The translations under genes and the position numbers were made by a program. Below, in pieces: positions 18,301 through 26,748 of a stretch of DNA of 64,000 bases. The stretch's first letter is position 1, and each line of letters opens with the position of its first letter. The notes below the pieces were generated by a model, which did no database searches, had not been told where the DNA came from, and saw only the letters and a list, made by a program, of their open reading frames with translations. Source of the DNA: Streptomyces sp. HUAS 15-9 (GTDB taxonomy: Bacteria > Actinomycetota > Actinomycetes > Streptomycetales > Streptomycetaceae); contig NZ_CP106798.1 in assembly GCF_025642155.1 (NCBI RefSeq), forward strand, positions 8,618,001-8,682,000, written 5' to 3'.

Positions 18301-19428
18301 TCAGGCCCCGAGGCTCGGGCGCCGCCGGGCGACGAGGACAGCGACGTCGTCGTCGAGTTCACCGCCGCTGTAGGCGATCAGGTCGCGGTGGAGACGGTCG
18401 AGGAGTTGGTGGGGCGCCTCGTCGCTCCATGAGCGGATGCGTTCGGCGAGGGGGTAGAACACGCCGGAGCCGTCGCGGGTCTCCGTGACCCCGTCGGTGT
18501 ACAGCAGGAGCTGGTCTCCGGGGTGGAAGGGCGCGAGGTCGACGTGGTACCCGTCGCTCACCATGTCGCCCAGGTTGAGCGGCGGCGAGGGCGCGGCGGG
18601 CTGCAGCTCCCGAACCTCGCCGTCGTGCAGCAGGAGCGGCGAGGGGTGGCCGCAGGTGACGGTCCGGACGACCGGTACATCGTCCGGGACCTCGGCGAGG
18701 AGCGCGGTGATAAAACGTTCGGCGATGTCCGAGCCCGGGAGCTCCGGGTACTGGGAGGCGTTGCGGCTCACGCTCCTCTCCAGGCGGCGCGCGAGGTGGG
18801 GCAGGTCGGGCGCGTCATGGGCGGCCTCGCGGAAGGCGCTGAGCAGCATCGCGGCCGTCTGCATCGCGACCAGGCCCTTGCCGCGTACGTCACCGATGAG
18901 CAGTCGTACGCCGTACGGGGTGTGTATGGCCTCGTACAGGTCGCCGCCGATCCGGGCTTCCGCCGCGGCGGCGACGTACAGGCTCTCGAGCGTGACGTGT
19001 CCGAGGTGTCGCGGTATCGGATGCAGCACCGCCAGCTGAGCGGTCTCGGCCACCGAGCGGACCTGAACCAGCTGATGGGTGCGTCGGCTCAGCAGACGGT
19101 TGAAGATGACGGAAAATGCCCCGATCGCCACGAGGGTGGCCAGCTCGGAGTAGGCGGTCGCATCCTGCAGCGCGTCGAAGTCCACCATCAGGCCGACAAA
19201 GATGACGCACGCGCCCACGACGGTGAGCACGGTCTCCCACAGGCGCAGCAGCGCGGCGGCAGTGACCATGGCCGTGGCGAGGAAGGCATCCGGCCTGATG
19301 GCGCGGGGTGTCAAGAGGCCGACGAACAGGCCGATGACCAGCAGAAGAGCAGGCAGGGCGGGCAACAACCTGCCCCGCGCACCAGCGCTGTGCGGGACTT
19401 CGCGCACCTCAGGAGACCTCGCCTCCAT
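18301..19428 (-). CDS. Membrane-anchored PP2C/SpoIIE-type serine phosphatase
   Basis: About 375 residues. The N-terminal 110 residues have four or so membrane segments. A linker leads to a SpoIIE/RsbU PP2C phosphatase domain with metal-binding motifs EARIGGDLYEA, IGDVRGKG, LLLYTDGVTE and DDDVAVLVAR. Such enzymes dephosphorylate anti-anti-sigma (STAS) proteins in partner-switching control of stress sigma factors. No STAS or anti-sigma gene is next to it. The start at 19428 is chosen over 19473 because it gives a typical N-terminus before the first membrane segment. Confidence 0.87.
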   Translation of the reverse strand: MEARSPEVREVPHSAGARGRLLPALPALLLVIGLFVGLLTPRAIRPDAFLATAMVTAAALLRLWETVLTVVGACVIFVGLMVDFDALQDATAYSELATLVAIGAFSVIFNRLLSRRTHQLVQVRSVAETAQLAVLHPIPRHLGHVTLESLYVAAAAEARIGGDLYEAIHTPYGVRLLIGDVRGKGLVAMQTAAMLLSAFREAAHDAPDLPHLARRLERSVSRNASQYPELPGSDIAERFITALLAEVPDDVPVVRTVTCGHPSPLLLHDGEVRELQPAAPSPPLNLGDMVSDGYHVDLAPFHPGDQLLLYTDGVTETRDGSGVFYPLAERIRSWSDEAPHQLLDRLHRDLIAYSGGELDDDVAVLVARRRPSLGA

Positions 19429-19600
19429 GCCGCGCCCCAAGGTCACACAGGTCGAGCGGCAGCCCAGGTCCAAAAGTCAGGCCACCAATTCGGCCCATTT
19501 TATCGCCGTTCGCCGGTGCGGCTCGTCCACCCCCGTGGTGAACCGCCCGGGCTCCTCGAACGCGGCTCTCGGAGGCGGCGCCGGGTGGCACGGCGCGGCC

Positions 19601-20311
19601 TCAGGCGGTGCGGTCCGCTCGGTGCTGTTCCGCGGGTGTGAGGTGAGCCAGGCACAGTGAGGGCTCGACGAACGGCTCCAGCCGGTCGACGCCCAGCGGG
19701 GCGCGTACTTCCTTCAGGGCGCCGCGCATGAGGCCCAGGTGCAGGGAGCACACCACATCGCGGTGTTCCTCCGCGATTTCCCGGAACGGGCAGTGGCGCA
19801 GCGGGATGACCGGGTCGGGCTGGTCCTGGACGGCGCCGGGGGCGAAGCCGACGTCCGCGAGCACTTGGGTCAGTCGCCGGATGGCCTCCTCGGTGTCGAT
19901 GCGCTGGGTGGGGGAGGGGGTGTCGGCGAGGTAGCGGCCCCATGCCTCCCCGGCGTTGACCGCGGCCTGTCCCGGTTGCGGCAGTGCCTCGGTGACGAGG
20001 CCGGTGAGCATCTGGGCCAGTAGCTGGTAGCTGCGGCGGCCTGCCGGTACCTGGGAGGAGGAGGCGGCGGCGCGGTAGACGGTGCGGGGCCTGCCCGGCC
20101 GGCCGCGCCCTTCGGTACTGCGCTCGGCGAGCCCGTCCTTGACCAGCGTGTCGAGGTGGAACCGGGCCGTGTTGGAGTGCAGGCCCGTCTGCTCGGCGAT
20201 CTCCCGTACGCCCACCGCCTCAGGCGTGGCGCGCAGGACGTCGAGTACATGGGCCCGGCTCTCGCCCACGGTGGGAGGATCGGTCGGATCATGCAACGTC
20301 TGCTCGCTCAT
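19601..20311 (-). CDS. Winged-helix regulator with C-terminal cysteine cluster
   Basis: A 236-residue ArsR/SufR-like transcription factor. The N-terminal winged helix includes VREIAEQTGLHSNTARFHLD and the wing GRPGRPRTVYRA. The C-terminal effector domain carries HCPFREIAEEHRDVVC and, about 35 residues later, PSLCLAHL: three cysteines placed much as in SufR-type Fe-S sensing regulators. A redox- or NO-sensing Fe-S or metal site is therefore likely (inference). The ATG at 20311 is preferred over 20329. The motif at 20317-20346 lies immediately upstream, suggesting autoregulation together with the hemerythrin-cupin units. Confidence 0.82.
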   Translation of the reverse strand: MSEQTLHDPTDPPTVGESRAHVLDVLRATPEAVGVREIAEQTGLHSNTARFHLDTLVKDGLAERSTEGRGRPGRPRTVYRAAASSSQVPAGRRSYQLLAQMLTGLVTEALPQPGQAAVNAGEAWGRYLADTPSPTQRIDTEEAIRRLTQVLADVGFAPGAVQDQPDPVIPLRHCPFREIAEEHRDVVCSLHLGLMRGALKEVRAPLGVDRLEPFVEPSLCLAHLTPAEQHRADRTA

Positions 20312-20316
20312 TTCGC

Positions 20317-20346
20317 CAATTTTACCCAATGTGTGTCGTAGAAACG
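20317..20346. promoter_or_regulatory. Shared redox-island motif, copy A (upstream of regulator)
   Basis: Starts CAATTTTACC and ends TCGTAGAAACG. It is one of three similar AT-rich sites (others at 21013 and 22227) in an otherwise very GC-rich region, each just upstream of a transcription unit. It ends six bases before the regulator start, so binding there would block its expression. Confidence 0.65.
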
Positions 20347-20444
20347 AGAGAAATTCGTCACCTGTATCCCGCCGTCGGCTCGGTCACTGCTCGTTGGGCC
20401 CGGCCCGGCCGGGCCGGGCCCACGGGTTCCTTGCGGGTGTGCCG

Positions 20445-20849
20445 TCATGGGGTGACATCGGAGCGGCGGCGGATCTGCATGCCGGGGCGGCGGCGGTGCA
20501 CGGTCACGTAGGCCAGGCCGCCGGGTCCCGCGGTGATGCTGCGTGTCGAACCGTGCGGCAGCCACAGGAGCCCTCCCTCGGTCAGCGGCTGCGCTCCTTC
20601 GGGAGTGTCCATCACGCCGTCGCCGGTGACGATGAGGACCAGGACGTCCAGGTCGGGCTCGGCGTGGGTGCCGATGCGCTCGCCGGCGGACAGCCTGACC
20701 AGGTTGGCGTCGAGCTGGCGGCCGGACTCGGCAAGCTTCCACAGGACGCCTGCGGATTCGGGGAGTTGGCCGGTGAGGGCTCGTACGTCGCACAGCAGGC
20801 GTGCCACGGCCGCCTCGTCCGGCTGTCCGGTGGTCGGCGTCTCAGGCAT
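20445..20849 (-). CDS. Small cupin protein (copy 1)
   Basis: A 134-residue single-domain cupin: LDANLVRLSAGERIGTHAEP forms the first half, DVLVLIVTGDGVMDT the turn, and LLWLPHGSTRSITAG the second half. Only some of the usual metal-binding His/Glu are present. It is clearly paralogous to the cupin at 21138-21650 (shared LLCD-RALT, LLWLPHGS). Its start overlaps the stop of a 39-codon hemerythrin remnant (ATGCCTGA), the same coupling seen in the second module. This suggests a duplicated two-gene unit under a common regulator. Confidence 0.8.
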   Translation of the reverse strand: MPETPTTGQPDEAAVARLLCDVRALTGQLPESAGVLWKLAESGRQLDANLVRLSAGERIGTHAEPDLDVLVLIVTGDGVMDTPEGAQPLTEGGLLWLPHGSTRSITAGPGGLAYVTVHRRRPGMQIRRRSDVTP

Positions 20850-20961
20850 CGTCGGCCGGCCGTTCCGGCAGGTGCCGGTGGGTTTCCTCGACGACGGCCT
20901 GTGCCCGGACGTCCGGGTCGCTGTCGGTTGCACGGATGTACACCTCTGCGGCGGGTGGCAC
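20842..20961 (-). CDS. 39-residue truncated hemerythrin-like leader ORF
   Basis: Starts at a GTG with AAGGAGG nine bases ahead and reads EVYIRATDSDPDVRAQAVV, which matches the first residues of the full-length hemerythrin-like protein at 22185 (EVFIQATETDPAIQARAVI). It stops after 39 codons, with its stop overlapping the cupin ATG. The rest of the hemerythrin domain is absent. It may be only a remnant, but its ribosome site and translational coupling are intact, so it could now act as a leader peptide that drives cupin translation. Confidence 0.65.
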   Translation of the reverse strand: MPPAAEVYIRATDSDPDVRAQAVVEETHRHLPERPADDA

Positions 20962-21012
20962 GCGTGATCATCCTCCTTCTTCTCGCCGGGGCTGTTGCTT
21001 CCGGATCCTCGG

Positions 21013-21041
21013 CAATTATTACGCGATTCTTCGTCAAAACG
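21013..21041. promoter_or_regulatory. Shared redox-island motif, copy B (upstream of truncated hemerythrin-cupin)
   Basis: Begins CAATTATTAC and ends TCGTCAAAACG, matching copies at 20317 and 22227 at both ends with a variable middle. It lies about 50 bases ahead of the GTG at 20961. Confidence 0.65.
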
Positions 21042-21137
21042 GCGTGTGGTCGGCGTCGTCGACGGAGAGTCGTGTGCTGTCCCCTCCCGCCCTCGGGGGA
21101 GCGGTTGCCACCCTCGGGGGAGCGGTCAAGCGCTCTG

Positions 21138-21650
21138 CTAGCAGAGCCACTTGAGCCAGTCGGCCTGTGTCGTGTCGTCCGGTGAAGCGGGGGATGTGCC
21201 GGGAAGCGGTCGCGGAGTGCTCTGCTGTGTGCGAGTCGGTGTGCGAGTCGGTGTGCCGGCAGGGCTTCGGTGGATCCTCAGGCAGGACAGGCCGTTCCCA
21301 CCTGCTGTGAGGCCTGCGGCGGAGCCGTGTGGCAGCCACAGCAGCGTTCCCTCGGCCAGATGTTGCGGCCCGTCCGCGGTGGGGACGGTGGCGTCTCCGG
21401 CCAGGATCAGCAGGAGAACGTCCGGGTCCTCTTCGGTGTGGGTGTTCACGTGTTGCCCAGGCAGCAGGTGGGTGATGCCGGCGTCGAGTTCGCGGCCGGG
21501 TGCGGCCAGTCTCCACAGTTCTCCGGCCGGTGCCGCGGCGAGGACGGTGAGGGCCCGCGTGTCGCACAGCAGACTCGGTGCGGGCGTGGCCCAAGTACGG
21601 TCGGAAGGAGGACTGTTGATGCCGGTCGTGGTGGTGGGTGCGTCAGTCAT
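21138..21650 (-). CDS. Small cupin protein (copy 2)
   Basis: A 170-residue cupin paralogous to the one at 20445: LDAGITHLLPGQHVNTHTEE, DVLLLILAGDATV and LLWLPHGSAAGLTAG. After the cupin fold it has an extra Thr/Arg/Pro-rich tail of about 40 residues (TPTRTPTRTQQ, from a short DNA repeat) ending WLKWLC. Its ATG overlaps the hemerythrin stop (ATGACTGA), as in the first module. Together they form a hemerythrin-cupin operon reading away from the ferredoxin gene. Confidence 0.8.
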   Translation of the reverse strand: MTDAPTTTTGINSPPSDRTWATPAPSLLCDTRALTVLAAAPAGELWRLAAPGRELDAGITHLLPGQHVNTHTEEDPDVLLLILAGDATVPTADGPQHLAEGTLLWLPHGSAAGLTAGGNGLSCLRIHRSPAGTPTRTPTRTQQSTPRPLPGTSPASPDDTTQADWLKWLC

Positions 21651-22185
21651 CAGGAGTGACCCGTCCGCTGCGGTGCTGGTCGAGGCGTTCGACGTCGATG
21701 AGAGTCGTGAAGTTCGCGGCCAGGACGGCGAGTTTGCCGCCTGACAGTTCGGCCAGGGCGGGTAGGAGCACGGTCTGCTCAACCGCGAGGTGGGTGGTCA
21801 GGTGCGCCTCGATGCTCTGGGCGATGGCCTTCGCGCGGTGTGCGTTGTCCATGCTCGCGAGGGTGTCGATGTCCTGGTCCAGTGCGGTCGCGGCGGTGCG
21901 CAGGGCTCGGATGAGCAGGCGGGTTTCCGGGGAACCCGCCGCGGGGGTGTACAGGGCCCGGTCGGTGGCGTTCAGGTAGCGGCGTACCGGGCCGGTGCAG
22001 AAGTCGGTCAGGGTCGCCAGGGCCGCCTCCCGGGCGTCGGTGCCCAGGTCCAGTTCGGTCAGCAGCGCGACCTTGGGCCGCAGCGCGGCGAGCAGCCGTT
22101 GCTGGCCGCCGCGGATCACGGCCCGGGCCTGGATGGCCGGGTCGGTCTCGGTTGCCTGGATGAAGACCTCGGACGTCAGCGTCAT
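21643..22185 (-). CDS. Hemerythrin-like four-helix protein
   Basis: A 180-residue all-helical protein. VRRYLNATDRALYTPAAG and, later, IEAHLTTHLAVEQTVLLPAL sit where hemerythrin-type domains carry their iron ligands; the HxxxHxxxE spacing in the second motif is kept, while ligands in the first helix are less typical. Hemerythrin-like proteins bind O2, NO or diiron. It sits next to a ferredoxin and an Fe-S-type regulator, so a role in NO or oxygen handling is plausible (inference). RBS GAAGGGGC is near the ATG. It is the first gene of the hemerythrin-cupin operon. Confidence 0.72.
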   Translation of the reverse strand: MTLTSEVFIQATETDPAIQARAVIRGGQQRLLAALRPKVALLTELDLGTDAREAALATLTDFCTGPVRRYLNATDRALYTPAAGSPETRLLIRALRTAATALDQDIDTLASMDNAHRAKAIAQSIEAHLTTHLAVEQTVLLPALAELSGGKLAVLAANFTTLIDVERLDQHRSGRVTPDD

Positions 22186-22226
22186 GGCTCTGCCCCTTCT
22201 CCTGCCTCGCCCCGAACGGACGCGGT

Positions 22227-22256
22227 CAATTATTACATGTATTATTCGTAGAAACC
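22227..22256. promoter_or_regulatory. Shared redox-island motif, copy C (between hemerythrin and ferredoxin)
   Basis: Begins CAATTATTAC and ends TCGTAGAAACC, with a TACATGTA palindrome inside. It lies in the divergent intergenic space 41 bases from the hemerythrin start and about 48 from the ferredoxin start, so it could control both directions. Confidence 0.65.
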
Positions 22257-22303
22257 TCGTGCTGGAAACCTCTGCCGAAGCGAGGAAGAGAGGAGGTGCG
22301 CCG

Positions 22304-22624
22304 ATGACCTATGTGATCGCGCAGCCTTGTGTGGATGTGAAGGACAAGGCGTGCGTCGAAGAGTGCCCCGTGGACTGCATCTACGAGGGAGAGCGGTCGC
22401 TGTACATCCACCCGGACGAATGTGTGGACTGCGGGGCGTGCGAGCCGGTCTGCCCGGTCGAGGCGATCTTCTACGAGGAGGACGTACCGGCCGAGTGGAG
22501 TGAGTACACCCGGGCGAACGTCGAGTTCTTCGACTCTCTCGGGTCTCCCGGCGGTGCGGCCAAGCTGGGGTTGATCGAGCGCGACCATCCGCTCATCGCC
22601 GCTCTGCCGCCGCAGGGAGAGTGA
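22304..22624 (+). CDS. fdxA: 7Fe ferredoxin
   Basis: A 106-residue ferredoxin of the [3Fe-4S][4Fe-4S] FdxA type. Cysteines are in QPCVDVKDKACVEECPVDC (first half) and ECVDCGACEPVCPVEAI (second half), with the typical C-terminal extension ending near GLIERDHPLI. AGGAGG sits eight bases ahead of the ATG. It is a low-potential electron carrier. FdxA proteins in actinobacteria are often induced by hypoxia or NO. The shared motif upstream places it in the same regulon as the hemerythrin and cupins. Confidence 0.95.
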   Translation: MTYVIAQPCVDVKDKACVEECPVDCIYEGERSLYIHPDECVDCGACEPVCPVEAIFYEEDVPAEWSEYTRANVEFFDSLGSPGGAAKLGLIERDHPLIAALPPQGE

Positions 22625-22791
22625 GAGCGCCGAAATCCGCCCAGCGGGCCGGGACGGTTCGCCGACCCGGCACCCGCCCGGCCCGCTGGGGCGCACAGTC
22701 GCCGCGCAGTGGCCGCGCAGTCCCGCCCGCTCCGCACGCCGTATGACCCGCATGCCGAAGGCCGCATCACCCTTACCGAAGAAGGAATCTC

Positions 22792-23163
22792 ATGCACGTC
22801 GCCGAGATCGCTACCTCCCCGCGCCGCCGCGCGCCCGTGCCCGGTGGACCGACCGCGGCCCTGCTCACCACTGAGGAGATCTCCGACCAGGTCGCCGTCC
22901 TCCACGTGGAACTGGCCGCGGGCACCACCATGGCCGAACACGAGCACGGCGCCTCACAGGTCGTGCTGATCCCCGTGGCCGGGGCCGTCGAGGTGCACCA
23001 CGAAGGCCGGGTCTGGACCCTGACGGCCGGTACAGCCGCCGCCCACATCGGAGTCGGCGAGCGCGTCAGCCTGGCCAACCCCGGTGCGGAGCCCGCCTCG
23101 CTCATGGTCGTAGTCTCGCCACCGGAGTTCGCGGACCGGCTGGCATCTTGGCCGCAGGCCTGA
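22792..23163 (+). CDS. Single-domain cupin protein (third cupin)
   Basis: A 123-residue cupin: HVELAAGTTMAEHEHGASQV carries the first His/His/(Gln) metal ligands, VLIPVAGAVEVHHEGR follows, and AAHIGVGERVSLANPG closes the barrel. It has better metal ligands than the two cupins on the other side. GAAGGAATCTC precedes the ATG. It follows the ferredoxin by 167 bases and is followed by the membrane protein at 23216, with which it probably forms an operon. Confidence 0.82.
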   Translation: MHVAEIATSPRRRAPVPGGPTAALLTTEEISDQVAVLHVELAAGTTMAEHEHGASQVVLIPVAGAVEVHHEGRVWTLTAGTAAAHIGVGERVSLANPGAEPASLMVVVSPPEFADRLASWPQA

Positions 23164-23215
23164 TCCACCACACCCCGACAGCCGTCCTTCGGTACGACAG
23201 AGAGGCCACGCATCG

Positions 23216-23644
23216 ATGAACACCATGGCGGCCGCGACCGCGGGGGCGGTCACCTTCCTCTGGCTCGGAATGGTGCTGGCGATCTCCTTCCTGGAGGCGC
23301 CGCTGAAGTTCCGCGCCCCCGGGGTGACCATCCCCATCGGGCTGGGTATCGGCCGCCTGGTCTTCCGTGCGCTGAACCTCGTCGAGGCCGTCCTGGCCGC
23401 CGTCGTCGTCGCGGCCGTGGCCGTCGGCGGCCCGCCCACAGCCGTCGTGGTGCTCACCGCCGTCGTGGCGGTGCTGCTCGCCGTGCAGTTGGGGGTGGTC
23501 CGCCCGCGGTTGAACCGCAGGTCGGACAAGGTTCTTGCCGGGGAGGACCTGCCCCGCTCGCGCGGGCACGTGTACTACGTGGCCTTCGAGATCGCCAAGG
23601 TCATCACCCTGACGGTGCTGGGGATCAGCCTGCTGGCGCAGTAG
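23216..23644 (+). CDS. Four-segment membrane protein of the redox island
   Basis: A 142-residue protein with four membrane helices. ISFLEAPLKFRAPGVTIPIG follows the first helix, and the second half has VRPRLNRRSD in a loop. I have no firm family name; the FLEAPLKFRAPG signature looks conserved. It starts 52 bases after the third cupin. Its place among hemerythrin, ferredoxin and cupin genes suggests a role in redox or gas stress (inference). Confidence 0.7.
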   Translation: MNTMAAATAGAVTFLWLGMVLAISFLEAPLKFRAPGVTIPIGLGIGRLVFRALNLVEAVLAAVVVAAVAVGGPPTAVVVLTAVVAVLLAVQLGVVRPRLNRRSDKVLAGEDLPRSRGHVYYVAFEIAKVITLTVLGISLLAQ

Positions 23645-23789
23645 CCCGCCCGCATGGTCGGCCCTCCCGTGCCGGGGCCCTCTCCCGGGGCGGCGCGCCG
23701 CTGTGGCCTGCTTCCGACCAGGCGAGCGCGTAGTGTGACAAGGCAGGGCGACATGATGACGGTGCCCGACGGCGCCAGGAGGAAGCACC

Positions 23790-25130
23790 ATGGCGCACAA
23801 CCCGTGGCTCCAGCAGGGACGGGGCCAGGCCCGGGACGGCGTGGCCGCGCGGCCGCCGCAGCGTGCTCTGGATCGGTACCAGCTGCGGCACCTGCTGGAC
23901 GGTGTCGTGGCCGTCAGCGTCAATCTGGACACCCGCACCGTGCTGCAGCGCATCGTGGAAGCGGCCACCGACCTTCTCGGCGCGCGCTACGGGGCACTGG
24001 GTGTGCTCTCCGAAAGCGGCCAGGTCACCGACCTGATCACCGTGGGCATCGACGACCCGCAGCTGTGCGCCGCCTTGGGCCTGCCGCAGGGCCATGGCCT
24101 GCTGCACACCATGCTGGACGACCGGGAGCCGTTGCGGGTGGCGGAGGTGGACGAGGACCCTCGTTCGGCCGGCTTTCCGTCCGGACATCCGGTCATGCGG
24201 ACCCTGATGGGCGTTCCGCTCATGGTGCGCGGCACGCTCTACGGTGACCTCTACGTCGCCGACAAGATGGACGGTACGCCCTTCGATGACGACGACGAGG
24301 GCCTGCTGACGGCGTTGGCGAGCGCCGCCGGTGTCAGCCTCGAGAACGCCCGCCTGTACGAGCGCCTCAAACGCGCCGCCGAGCACTTCCAGCGCCGTAT
24401 GCTGCCCGTCATTCCCGACCTGGCGCCACTTGAGGCCGCCGCCCGTTATGAACCCGCCTCCGAACTGCTCAGACTGGGCGGGGACTGGTACGACGCCATG
24501 GTCCTGCCCGACGGTGCCACCTGTGTGGTGGTGGGCGACGTGACCGGCCACGACGTGGAGGCCGCCCCGCTGATGGGGCAGATCCGCAGCATGCTGCGGG
24601 CGGTCGCCCTCGACCGCTGCGGGCCGCCCGGCCTGGTCGTGTCCCGACTCGACCACGCCCTGATGATGTTCGAGGACCCGCCCACGGCCACCCTGGTGTT
24701 CGGGCGCATCGAGCGTGGCCGTGGAGAGGGCGAGGGGTACACCTTCGGCTGGAGCAACGCCGGGCATCCGCCGCCGCTGCTGGTCGGTGCGGACGGGAGC
24801 ACGCGCTACCTGGCGCCCGCCCGGCACGGGATCCCGGTGGGTATCGATGCGTCCGTCCCCCGGTTCAGCCACGAACACCCCTTCCCGCCGGGCAACACCC
24901 TGCTGCTGTTCACCGACGGGCTGGTCGAGCGCCGCGACCAGGACATCGACACCGGACTGAGCGACCTGGCCGAACAGGCCGCCCGCCTGGCCAGGGCCCC
25001 GCTGGAGGACCTGTGCGACGCTCTGATCAGCCGAAGCCCAAAGGTGTTCGACGACGATGTGGCCGTGCTTGCCCTGCGCACCCCCCCTGGACGGCTCGAC
25101 ACGGTGACAGATACGCCCCCGGCTTGCTGA
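23790..25130 (+). CDS. GAF-domain PP2C/SpoIIE-type phosphatase
   Basis: A 446-residue soluble protein. A GAF domain occupies about residues 50-195 (GVLSESGQVTDLITVGID; MGVPLMVRGTLYGDLYV) and a SpoIIE PP2C phosphatase about 215-435, with LLRLGGDWYDAM, VVGDVTGHDVEAA, LLLFTDGLVERRD and FDDDVAVLALR as metal-binding motifs. It is typical of sensor phosphatases acting on STAS anti-anti-sigma factors. AGGAGG precedes the ATG. It ends the redox island and may link its signal to a stress sigma factor. Confidence 0.9.
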   Translation: MAHNPWLQQGRGQARDGVAARPPQRALDRYQLRHLLDGVVAVSVNLDTRTVLQRIVEAATDLLGARYGALGVLSESGQVTDLITVGIDDPQLCAALGLPQGHGLLHTMLDDREPLRVAEVDEDPRSAGFPSGHPVMRTLMGVPLMVRGTLYGDLYVADKMDGTPFDDDDEGLLTALASAAGVSLENARLYERLKRAAEHFQRRMLPVIPDLAPLEAAARYEPASELLRLGGDWYDAMVLPDGATCVVVGDVTGHDVEAAPLMGQIRSMLRAVALDRCGPPGLVVSRLDHALMMFEDPPTATLVFGRIERGRGEGEGYTFGWSNAGHPPPLLVGADGSTRYLAPARHGIPVGIDASVPRFSHEHPFPPGNTLLLFTDGLVERRDQDIDTGLSDLAEQAARLARAPLEDLCDALISRSPKVFDDDVAVLALRTPPGRLDTVTDTPPAC

Positions 25131-25289
25131 CGCCGACGGGCAGGCCGGGTAGGCCGCGGCTCCCGCTTTCCGAGGTCCAGGGACCGTGCTGGGGCGGAGG
25201 TGTTCGACCGATGGCCGGATGGACGAACAGGGCCCCGGCGGTGGCGCTGTGCGGGCCGGCGTCGGCCGGCGCATGACCAACGCGGGCAC

Positions 25290-25454
25290 GTAGTGGCGAG
25301 CACGGTCACCGCGCCGCCGGACGGGTCGTTCTCCTTCACCCTGTCGCCCGGGTCGTACCGCATCACCGAGGACATCCTCGGCATCGGCCGGCAGGCAGAG
25401 GCGCACGCCGGCTCGACGGCCTCGGCGACACCGATCATTCCCAGCGCGCACTGA
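25290..25454 (+). pseudogene. Fragment of carboxypeptidase-regulatory-like (CnaB-type) domain
   Basis: The reading frame gives VVASTVTAPPDGSFSFTLSP followed by GSYRITEDILG, the end of a transthyretin-like beta-sandwich domain found in secreted proteins. It has neither a credible start nor preceding domain. The rest of the 360-base stretch between the phosphatase stop (25130) and 25490 shows nothing else I can support. Confidence 0.4.
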
Positions 25455-25672
25455 ATCCGACGCCCGGACGGCACGCCCTTCGGCCGAGGGGATGGAGTTC
25501 CTTCGGCATATGAGTGGCTCCCGCCGTGCCCGTGCCGCTCCTGCCGTGGACCTGTGGACCCGTGGACTCGCGGCCACGCTGCTGATCGCTCGCATCTCTC
25601 GACGAGGGGATTCGCACGTGGACGCCGTTCCACCTTCGCCCACGCCCGGGCGGTCACCTTCCGTGCTCAGAA

Positions 25673-26748
25673 ATGCACTCATCGCTGCCTGCACGGCTGA
25701 GCGTCGCTTCGGTGAACCTGCCCGTCCGGGCCCGGGCCGCCACTCAGCCGCCGGTGCCTTCGGCATCCGAACAGCAATACCTCAGCAGCATCCCGCCGGA
25801 TCTCACCGTCCCTCACGGAACCGCACGCCCGCGGTCGGTGCGCCCGCGGCAACTCCCCGGGGCCGTGGGGGCGTTCGTCATCGACGTGGACGCTTCCGCC
25901 ACCACGGGCACGGGCGGTGGCCGCGGCGAACCGTCCATCGCGATCAACCCGGCCAACCCCGACGAGATCGCGATCACCCACAACTGCGGCTCCACGGCGA
26001 CGAACGACTTCTCGGTCTCCGTCAGCCCGGCTTCCGCCGGCGTGACCGCCGGGGCGTCGGCGACCACCACGGTGTCGACGGCGGTGACGTCCGGTACGGC
26101 TCAGTCGGTGAGCCTGTCGGCGTCCGGCCTGCCCAGCGGGGCGACCGCCACCTGCAACCCGACCTCGGTCACCGCGGGCAACTCATCCACGCTGACCGTG
26201 GCCACGTCATCCTCGACGCCTGCGGGGACGTGCAACATCACCGTCACCGGCACGGGCTCCTCGGCCACGCACACCGCCACCTACACCCTGACGGTCAGCT
26301 CCGGCAGCGGCGGCGGGATCACCAACGGCGGCTTCGAGGCGGGCAGTCTGACCGGCTGGACCTCGGCGGGCACCACGACGGTGGTGAACTCCGGGGCGCA
26401 CAGCGGCACCTACGCGGCCCGGGTCGGCGGCACCTCACCGACCAACGGCGACTCGTCGATCGCCCAGACCTTCACGGCGCCGTCCGGGATCAGCACGCTC
26501 GGCCTCTACTACACGTGACCTGCCCGGACACGGTCACCTACGACTGGGCCACGGCCACGCTAAAGGACAACACCACGGGCACGACCACCACGGTGCTCAC
26601 CAAGACCTGTGTGTCGTCCTCCGGCTGGGTCAAGAAGACCGCGTCGGTCACCGCCGGGCACAGCTACACGCTCACGCTCATCAGCCACGACGACAACTAC
26701 ACGGGTGACGCCACGTGCACCCACTACGACGACGTGACCGTGTCCTGA
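25673..26748 (+). pseudogene. Chimeric secreted-protein gene, broken by a frameshift
   Basis: An N-terminal piece resembles the beginning of a BNR/sialidase-type secreted protein (GGRGEPSIAINPANPDEIAI). It is joined directly to an Ig-like beta-sandwich repeat typical of secreted peptidase C-termini (NDFSVSVSPASAGVTAG; SGLPSGATATCNPTSV) and then to a GFEAGSLTGWTSAG carbohydrate-binding-like domain. Near 26514 a base is missing after TACTACAC, bringing a TGA; restoring one G continues the domain to 26748. The catalytic part one would expect between these pieces is gone, so this is a deletion fusion. No convincing signal peptide is left. Confidence 0.65.

Noticed and set aside
20380..20430. GGCCCGGCCC-type run as a terminator or regulatory repeat
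   Set aside because: Simple GC-rich low-complexity stretch between cupin and regulator; no clear stem with a stable loop that could be defined confidently.
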